Source of the DNA: Acidobacteriota bacterium
GTDB lineage: Bacteria; Acidobacteriota; Terriglobia; UBA7540
DNA length: 37,481 nt
Reading direction: 5' to 3'
Assembly (NCBI GenBank): GCA_003225365.1
Contig: QHZN01000077.1
Span: 1-37,481 of the forward strand
The translations under genes and the position numbers were made by a program. The notes under the pieces were generated by a model that was not told where the DNA came from, did not search any database, and was given only the letters and a program-made list of their open reading frames with translations. This document shows positions 32,730 through 37,481 of the stretch, piece after piece (position 1 is the stretch's first letter; every line of letters begins with the position of its first letter).

Positions 32730-32785
32730 CGTAGGGGCGGACCCACGTGTCCGCCCTGGGACAGACGCATTGGTCTGTCCCTACG
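32730..32785. repeat. 56-bp compound palindromic element (R3)
   Basis: Outer arms CGTAGGG (32730-32736) and CCCTACG (32779-32785) enclose two inner hairpins: GGGGCGGAC/GTCCGCCC and GGGACAGAC/GTCTGTCCC. It lies between the divergently spaced TPR and YjbR genes (both minus). I recognise this GTAGGGGCGGAC type as a dispersed element of many bacterial genomes. Confidence 0.6.
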
Positions 32786-32804
32786 TACCACCACTTCGCG
32801 GGGA

Positions 32805-33149
32805 TTATCGGTCGGAGACAAATTGTTTGGCGAGTCGCTTCGGGGCCCTGTTCCGCCATGCCGCCTCAAGCGCAAGGTGGACTGTGTCTCGCTTGGCGGG
32901 CTTCAGGCGCACGTTCGTAGCGCCCTGACGGCCCCACGCCCCCTTTACCAATTCGAAGACCTTCGGTTCCGCCCCGATCAAAGCTCGCTGTTGCTCGCCC
33001 GTAAGCCGGACCATTGCCCAACGCTCGTCCGGGTAGCCGAGGGTCGCAAAAATCTTACCGCCCACTCGAAAGTCCGGATGGCCCATGTGGGCGGCCTCGC
33101 GCGCTTCGGGAAAACGGAGAGCCATGCGCCGGAAATCCTCAGCGGTCAT
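32805..33149 (-). CDS. MmcQ/YjbR family protein
   Basis: The 114-residue protein has the YjbR/CyaY-like fold: DFRRMALRFPEAREAAHMGH, PDFRVGGKIFATLGYPDERW, then RLTGEQQRALI and a C-terminal WGRQGATNVRLKP with LALEAAWRNRAPKRL. The family is called DNA-binding because of its double-wing resemblance, but no function is established. GAGGAG lies 8 nt before ATG 33149. It diverges from the acyl-CoA dehydrogenase across a 130-bp gap and is not obviously linked to it. Confidence 0.88.
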   Translation of the reverse strand: MTAEDFRRMALRFPEAREAAHMGHPDFRVGGKIFATLGYPDERWAMVRLTGEQQRALIGAEPKVFELVKGAWGRQGATNVRLKPAKRDTVHLALEAAWRNRAPKRLAKQFVSDR

Positions 33150-33252
33150 GAACGCTTCTCCTCGGCTTCGACTGCGCCAATGACATCACAAACCGCTCCG
33201 CCGCGCAACACTGACGGCAGCATTCGCCGTAGAAATCCGCCGACTTTGGATA

Positions 33253-33261
33253 TGCTATAGT
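33253..33261 (+). promoter_or_regulatory. Extended -10 promoter of the acyl-CoA dehydrogenase gene
   Basis: TGC directly precedes TATAGT (33256-33261), an extended -10 with 5 of 6 matches to TATAAT. The -35 region is poor. Transcription would start near 33268, only about 12 nt before the CTG start, with GAGGTG (33270-33275) in between. Confidence 0.45.
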
Positions 33262-33279
33262 TGAATCTCGAGGTGACGC

Positions 33280-34428
33280 CTGGACTTCGAGCTCACGGAA
33301 GAACAAAAGGGAATTCAAAAGTCCGTCCGGGAATTTGCGGAAAAGGAGATTCGCCCGCACGCCGCGGGATGGGACGAAGCGGAGCGATTCCCCCAAGAAC
33401 TCCTTCCCAAATTCGCCGGGCTGGGGCTGATGGGCGTGGTCTTTCCCGCCGAGTACGGGGGCGCAGGGCTCGGATACCTGGAATTCGCGCTGATCCTCGA
33501 GGAGCTCGCGCGCGTGGACGCTTCGGTCGCCCTCATCGTCTCCGCGCACAACACGCTTTCGGCGGGGCACATTTTTCTCGCCGGAAATGAAGATCAAAAA
33601 CGGAAATATCTCACCCCGCTGGCGCGCGGAGAAAAGCTCGGTTGCTGGAGCCTGACCGAACCCGGCGCGGGCAGCGACGCGAGCGCCGCGCGCACCGTGG
33701 CCGTGCTCGAGGGCGACACCTGGCGGCTTGATGGCGTCAAGTCCTTCGTCACCAACGGCCATTACGCCGACATCGCCGTGGTGATGGCCGTGACCGACAA
33801 GACCGCCGGCAAGCACTGCCTCTCGGCATTCATCGTCGAAAAAGGGGCGACGGGCTTCCGGGCCGGCAAGAAAGAACGAAAGCTCGGAATGCGCGCAAGC
33901 GACACCGCCGAATTGGTTCTCGAAAACTGCCGCGTGCCGAAGTCGAATACCCTGGGCCGGCCCGGCCAAGGGTTTAAGGATTGCCTGAAAATTCTCGACA
34001 AAGGGCGCATCGGCATCGCGGCGATTGCGGTGGGAATTGCCCAGGGCGCGTTTGAAGCCGCTTCCGCCTACGCCCGCGAGCGCAAACAGTTTGGCAGGCC
34101 CATTGGCTCGTTTCAGGCGATCCAATGGAAGATCGCGGACATGGCTACGGAAATTGACGCCGCGCGCCTGCTAACCTACCGCGCCGCGGCGCTCGCCGAC
34201 CTCGGTGCGCGCGTGACGCTCGAAGCGTCGAAGGCCAAGCTCTTCGCTTCCGAAGCCGCCGTTCGCGCCGCTAGTGAGGCCGTCCAGATTTTCGGCGGCT
34301 ACGGTTTCGTCCGCGACTACCCGGTCGAGAAGTTCTATCGCGACGTCAAACTGTGCGCGATCGGCGAAGGGACCAGCGAGATTCAGCGCATGGTCATTGC
34401 GCGGGAACTCCTGGGACGGCTGGATTGA
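33280..34428 (+). CDS. Acyl-CoA dehydrogenase, probable CTG start
   Basis: This FAD enzyme oxidises acyl-CoA to enoyl-CoA, passing electrons to ETF. At 382 residues it is full length only if it starts at CTG 33280: [20 protein letters not shown], the standard short-chain ACAD N-terminus. A stop (TGA) lies two codons upstream, and the next ATG (33430) would remove 50 residues of the first helical domain. GAGGTG stands 4 nt before the CTG. Later motifs are [20 protein letters not shown] (flavin/substrate), [40 protein letters not shown] and [17 protein letters not shown] with the catalytic Glu. With meaB and the epimerase downstream, it fits branched-chain amino acid or short-chain fatty acid breakdown. 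Confidence 0.92.
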   Translation: MDFELTEEQKGIQKSVREFAEKEIRPHAAGWDEAERFPQELLPKFAGLGLMGVVFPAEYGGAGLGYLEFALILEELARVDASVALIVSAHNTLSAGHIFLAGNEDQKRKYLTPLARGEKLGCWSLTEPGAGSDASAARTVAVLEGDTWRLDGVKSFVTNGHYADIAVVMAVTDKTAGKHCLSAFIVEKGATGFRAGKKERKLGMRASDTAELVLENCRVPKSNTLGRPGQGFKDCLKILDKGRIGIAAIAVGIAQGAFEAASAYARERKQFGRPIGSFQAIQWKIADMATEIDAARLLTYRAAALADLGARVTLEASKAKLFASEAAVRAASEAVQIFGGYGFVRDYPVEKFYRDVKLCAIGEGTSEIQRMVIARELLGRLD

Positions 34429-34519
34429 CCGTCGCCGACGCGCGTAGCGGCGGTCCCGCAAGCGTGGGATCGGCATCGTGCCCCGATGAATATGGGGCGC
34501 ACCTTTCGAGATTTGTTTC

Positions 34520-35470
34520 ATGCCGGATGCGCTCGACAGTTGGGCAGCGAAGGTTTTGGCGGGCGACCGGCTCGCCATGTCGCGCGCCATCTCCGCCGTC
34601 GAAGATAGGGAGCCGGAAGGGCGTGAGCTCGTCAAGCGCCTGTTCCCGAAAACCGGCCGGGCCTTCGTCGTCGGCGTCACCGGGGCGCCCGGCGCAGGGA
34701 AGAGCACTCTGGTGGAAAAGCTCGCGAAGGAATATCGCGCCGCGGGGCGCACCGTCGGCATCTGCGCGGTGGACCCGACCAGCCCCTTCACGGGGGGCGC
34801 GGTGCTCGGCGACCGAATCCGCATGCAGCAGCTTGCGACCGATGACGGCGTTTACATCCGCAGCATGGCTACGCGAGGGCACCTGGGCGGGCTGGCTGCC
34901 GCGGCTCACGACGTAGCCACCATCCTCGACGCCGCCGGTTTCGAAATCGTTCTCCTCGAGACCGTTGGCGTGGGACAAGACGAAGTGGAAATCGCCCGGC
35001 TCGCCGACGCCACCGTGCTCTTGCTCGTGCCCGGAATGGGCGACGACGTCCAGACGTTTAAGGCGGGGGTGATGGAGATTGCGGACATTTTCGTCGTCAA
35101 CAAAGCCGACAGGCCTGGCGCCGACCGCGTGGTGCAGGAAGTCGCCGCCATGCTTTCCATCTCTGCCCGGCCGGACGGGCGGCAGACGCCCATCTTGAAG
35201 ACCGTAGCAACCACCGGCGAAGGCGCGGCCGCGCTCCGCGACGAACTCGAGAAATTTCGCGCCTCCGCCGCCGCCGGGCCGCTTGGCCTGGGCCGGAAAC
35301 GCGAGCAATGGCGCGCCCGCCTGATCGAGCTACTGCGCGAGCGCCTGTTTGAAAAAGTCGTCGGAGAGCGGCTGCGCGACGGCGAAATTGACGCCCGCCT
35401 GGAAGACATCCTGGCCCACCGCACCGACCCCTACACAATAGTAGAGGCGCTGATTGACGGACCCCTGTAG
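34520..35470 (+). CDS. meaB: Methylmalonyl-CoA mutase-associated GTPase MeaB
   Basis: The 316-residue G3E-family GTPase protects and reactivates adenosylcobalamin-dependent methylmalonyl-CoA mutase. Walker A is GAPGAGKST (K61), followed by VDPTSPFTGGAVLGDRIRM, RSMATRGHLGG (switch region), ETVGVGQDEVEI (switch/Walker B) and the base-specificity motif NKAD. The C-terminal helical dimerisation part (DELEKFRA, then RLIELLRERLFEKVVGERL) is complete. The mutase genes are absent from the window but the epimerase follows 84 bp later, so the propionyl-CoA route is implied. The ATG at 34520 has only a weak ribosome site (CGAGA) upstream; an approximately 90-bp gap separates it from the dehydrogenase. 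Confidence 0.94.
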   Translation: MPDALDSWAAKVLAGDRLAMSRAISAVEDREPEGRELVKRLFPKTGRAFVVGVTGAPGAGKSTLVEKLAKEYRAAGRTVGICAVDPTSPFTGGAVLGDRIRMQQLATDDGVYIRSMATRGHLGGLAAAAHDVATILDAAGFEIVLLETVGVGQDEVEIARLADATVLLLVPGMGDDVQTFKAGVMEIADIFVVNKADRPGADRVVQEVAAMLSISARPDGRQTPILKTVATTGEGAAALRDELEKFRASAAAGPLGLGRKREQWRARLIELLRERLFEKVVGERLRDGEIDARLEDILAHRTDPYTIVEALIDGPL

Positions 35471-35535
35471 CGGCGGTGTCCTCACCGCCGACAGGGCGGA
35501 TGACCAGGAGCGACGATGGGGACATCGCCGCTACA
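35466..35535. repeat. 70-bp palindromic element (R2) between meaB and the epimerase gene
   Basis: Perfect 10-bp arms TGTAGCGGCG (35466-35475) and CGCCGCTACA (35526-35535), extended by TGTCC/GGACA inside. The left arm contains the meaB stop codon (TAG 35468-35470). A related half unit, CGTAGCGGCGGTC, lies after the dehydrogenase near 34442-34454. Confidence 0.65.
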
Positions 35536-35554
35536 AAAGAGGCGAGATTTCGCG

Positions 35555-36001
35555 ATGAAACTTGACCACGTTGGCATTGCCGTGGAGTCGCTCCGAACGG
35601 CGGTGCCGGTGTTCGAAAGGTTGCTTGGGCGGCGGGCGGATTTCGAGGACGTAGTCGAAGACCAGCAGGTTCGCGTGGCGGTCTTCGAGTTTGGGCGAAG
35701 CCGTATCGAGCTGCTCGAAGCGACCTCGCCAACCTCGCCCATCGCGCGTTTCCTCGCCAAGCGCGGGCCCGGAATGCATCATCTGACGCTCTCCGTGCCG
35801 AACCTTGCCGAAAGGCTCCGGGTGCTCGATGAGAGCGGCGTGCGACTGATTGACCCAAAGCCGCGCCGGGGGGCAGGGAATTCCCGCATCGCGTTCTTGC
35901 ACCCTGCGAGCACGAGCGGGGTCTTAATCGAGCTCGTCGAGGAGAAGCGCCGCCGGTCACAAGGGCGCAGCAATCCCAAGGGGCGGGCACCGAGAGCATG
36001 A
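35555..36001 (+). CDS. mce: Methylmalonyl-CoA epimerase
   Basis: This vicinal-oxygen-chelate enzyme interconverts (2S)- and (2R)-methylmalonyl-CoA for the mutase. At 148 residues it shows KLDHVGIAVESL (metal-binding His5), then IELLEATSPTSPIARFLAKR, GPGMHHLTLSV with a metal His, RLIDPKPRRGAGNSRIAFLH and a final LIELVEE with a metal Glu. A frame opens at 35516, but its first residues are repeat R2, so ATG 35555 is used; AGAGGCGAG precedes it. The stop overlaps the start of the next gene (ATGA at 35998-36001), so the two are coupled. Together with meaB it marks propionyl-CoA metabolism. Confidence 0.93.
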   Translation: MKLDHVGIAVESLRTAVPVFERLLGRRADFEDVVEDQQVRVAVFEFGRSRIELLEATSPTSPIARFLAKRGPGMHHLTLSVPNLAERLRVLDESGVRLIDPKPRRGAGNSRIAFLHPASTSGVLIELVEEKRRRSQGRSNPKGRAPRA

Positions 36002-36834
36002 GACTCGGCCAATTTGAAATCCACGCGCTTTCCGACGGCACGTTCGCGCTCGACGGCGGGCAGATGTTTGGCGTGGTCCCGAAGGTTTTGTGGGAGAAGA
36101 AGGCGCCGCCTGACGAGCGCAACCGCATCCGGATGGGCTTGACGTGCCTGCTTGTCCACGCGCATGGAAAGAACATCGTCATCGAAACCGGCATCGGCGA
36201 CAAGATGAACGCCAAGCAGACCGGCATCTACAAGATCGAGCACTCGACGGCGCTTCCCGCCGAGCTTCAGAAACTCGGAGTGGCCTTGAACGAAGTCGAT
36301 CTGGTCATCAACACGCACTTGCACTTCGACCACTGCGGTTGGAACGTAAGCCGCGAGGCGGGAAAGCTCGTACCGGCGTTTCCCCGCGCGCGCTATTTCA
36401 TCCAGCGCGGCGAGTGGGCGCACGCGCTCGCCCCCACACTGCGCGACCGCGCAAGCTACATCCCTGATTTTTTCACCGCGGCCGAAGCCCAGACGGAGTT
36501 CCTTGATGGCGACACGGAAATTTTGCCGGGCATCAAGATGGAAGTCGTGCCGGGGCACACCCGGCACATGCAGTGCGTGCGAATCGAATCGGAAAACCAG
36601 CGGGCGTATTTCATCTCTGACCTGGTTCCCATGTCGGCGCACCTTTCACCTGCGTGGATTATGAGTCTCGACCTGTATCCGCTCGAGACGCTCGCGAACA
36701 AGGGGCGTCTGCTTCCCGAGCTCGCCGCGGAGAAAGCGCTGGTGGTTTTTCCCCACGACCCGGCGACGCCGTGGGTGAAGCTCGCCGAGGTGGACGGCAA
36801 AATCGCCGCGCAGCCCGTCGCGGCAGCGGCATGA
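35998..36834 (+). CDS. MBL-fold metallo-hydrolase
   Basis: The 278-residue metallo-beta-lactamase-fold enzyme has the dizinc motif HLHFDH (H107, H109, D111, H112) in INTHLHFDHCGWNV, a second His in VPGHTRHMQCV and an Asp in YFISDLVPM. The overall layout (N-terminal FEIHALSDGTFALDGGQMFG, then KNIVIETGIGDKMNAK) resembles quorum-quenching lactonases and related hydrolases of the AttM/AiiA-like group. The substrate is unknown. Overlap with mce (ATGA) suggests a linked metabolic role, perhaps a CoA-thioester or lactone hydrolase. Confidence 0.88.
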   Translation: MRLGQFEIHALSDGTFALDGGQMFGVVPKVLWEKKAPPDERNRIRMGLTCLLVHAHGKNIVIETGIGDKMNAKQTGIYKIEHSTALPAELQKLGVALNEVDLVINTHLHFDHCGWNVSREAGKLVPAFPRARYFIQRGEWAHALAPTLRDRASYIPDFFTAAEAQTEFLDGDTEILPGIKMEVVPGHTRHMQCVRIESENQRAYFISDLVPMSAHLSPAWIMSLDLYPLETLANKGRLLPELAAEKALVVFPHDPATPWVKLAEVDGKIAAQPVAAAA

Positions 36835-36922
36835 GCTACATTAGAGGCGAATTCCGAGCCCACGCATCTAATCAACGAATTCACGCAAGAACCGGGTTGC
36901 AGCAGGCAGAACGTTAAGCTAG

Positions 36923-36943
36923 CCTGCTGACGAAAGCAGCAGG
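36923..36943. repeat. Short hairpin after the MBL gene
   Basis: CCTGCTG (36923-36929) pairs with CAGCAGG (36937-36943) around a 7-nt loop, 88 bp past the MBL stop. No T-tract follows, so termination is uncertain. It lies just outside the R4 element in the 369-bp gene-free stretch 36835-37203. Confidence 0.5.
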
Positions 36944-36949
36944 TAGCAG

Positions 36950-37111
36950 GTAGCGCAGAGTTGTTTTATAACTCTGCGGCGCTTCCTCGGTATTCGTTCA
37001 AACCTTCGCGCTCTCATCGGCAGGCGCACCCTATGGATTCGGAGGATTGCGTCCCATCGCGGGACGCCACGAGCCTAAAAGCCGCAGAGTTAAGAGACAA
37101 CTCTGTGCTAC
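36950..37111. repeat. 162-bp element with 31-bp terminal inverted repeats (R4)
   Basis: The left arm (36950-36980) begins GTAGCGCAGAGTTGT and ends AACTCTGCGGC. The right arm (37081-37111), read on the minus strand, begins GTAGCACAGAGTTGT and ends AACTCTGCGGC; 27 of 31 positions agree. Each arm is also a hairpin (CAGAGTT with AACTCTG). Between them is a further hairpin GCGTCCC/GGGACGC near 37047-37065. There is no open frame of note, so this is MITE-like or a large REP-type cluster. Confidence 0.65.
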
Positions 37112-37203
37112 CCCCTCGCCTGCTCAGGAATAGCGGCACGCGGCGGTAAGAGCTTGCCGTGATAAACTGCAACTGCCGCATCGGCAAAGGAGCGGCCAAG
37201 AGC

Positions 37204-37481
37204 GTGGTGACAGCGCAAATCGGCATTATCGGCGGAAGTGGACTCTACAACATGCCCGGAATCGAGCGAGTGAAGGAAGTTCGTATCGCGACCCCTTTCG
37301 GCAGGTCTTCGGACGCCTACTTCGTCGGCGAGCTCGAAGGCCGCTCGGTGGCGTTCCTGGCGCGGCACGGGCGCGGGCACCGGCTGATGCCCTCGGAGCT
37401 GAACTTCCGGGCGAACATTTACGGCTTCAAGAAACTCGGCGTCGAGCGGATCATTTCTGTCAGCGCGGTGGGCTCGCTCAA
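37204..37481 (+). CDS. mtnP: S-methyl-5'-thioadenosine phosphorylase (5' part)
   Basis: The first 92 residues of an MTA phosphorylase are present and the gene runs off the window. [18 protein letters not shown] is the phosphate-binding start, then [16 protein letters not shown], the family signature [20 protein letters not shown], and ISVSAVGSL at the edge. The enzyme splits methylthioadenosine into adenine and methylthioribose-1-phosphate. The start is GTG 37204 or the next codon GTG 37207; AAAGGAG lies about 12 nt upstream, rather far. The [19 protein letters not shown] motif is nearer MTAP than other purine phosphorylases. Confidence 0.88.
   Translation, partial: MVTAQIGIIGGSGLYNMPGIERVKEVRIATPFGRSSDAYFVGELEGRSVAFLARHGRGHRLMPSELNFRANIYGFKKLGVERIISVSAVGSL

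Overview
The window is high-GC bacterial chromosome, most likely from an Acidobacteriota genome (a soil or sediment metagenome bin is plausible). This rests on the gene mix: a PSD1/PSCyt1 cytochrome gene paired with a DUF1501 gene, a TIGR03118 protein, a remnant of the kinase/beta-propeller family common in that phylum, bacillithiol synthesis (BshC) in a cell that also has outer-membrane proteins (a PagL-like lipid A deacylase and a haem-bearing barrel), and many short palindromic repeats of the kind I associate with these genomes. The phylum call is inference; no rRNA or tRNA gene was seen.

Layout. 1-2.6 kb: gene debris (3' end of a PIN-like gene, 3' scrap of a 1-Cys peroxiredoxin, scraps of a Ser/Thr kinase) around one intact persulfide-dioxygenase/rhodanese gene. 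2.6-8.5 kb: a secreted esterase divergent from a PSCyt1/PSD1 + DUF1501 pair with a good sigma-70 promoter. 8.6-13.1 kb (minus strand): a TIGR03118 protein, then a tight three-gene unit of an outer-membrane barrel with an N-terminal haem motif, a dihaem cytochrome c and a cupredoxin-like protein, which looks like an electron-transfer module. 13.4-16.3 kb: hrcA-grpE-dnaJ. 16.4-18.7 kb: PagL-like protein and GT2 glycosyltransferase (minus), lepB (plus). 18.8-24.8 kb: carA and carB, separated by about 1.6 kb of accessory DNA holding an RHH/ParE toxin-antitoxin pair, a truncated nucleotidyltransferase and a small GIY-YIG nuclease gene framed by inverted palindromic repeats. 24.9-31.8 kb: a DapA-family aldolase, bshC, a Phd/PIN toxin-antitoxin pair, yjbQ, a hemW-like gene and a threonine aldolase, with more copies of the same repeat between them. 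31.9-37.5 kb: a TPR protein, a YjbR protein, an acyl-CoA dehydrogenase that seems to start at CTG, meaB and methylmalonyl-CoA epimerase (propionyl-CoA/methylmalonyl-CoA handling), an MBL-fold hydrolase, a repeat-rich gap, and the first part of an MTA phosphorylase gene.

The most interesting structure is the repeat family (R1) scattered from 21.0 to 29.5 kb. Its short stem changes sequence between copies while keeping base pairing. One inverted pair frames the GIY-YIG gene exactly: the left copy ends at its start codon and the right copy contains its stop codon. Two copies carry the same roughly 60-nt extra hairpin in the loop. This looks like REP elements paired with their RAYT transposase, but with a GIY-YIG nuclease in the transposase's place. 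That reading is a hypothesis.
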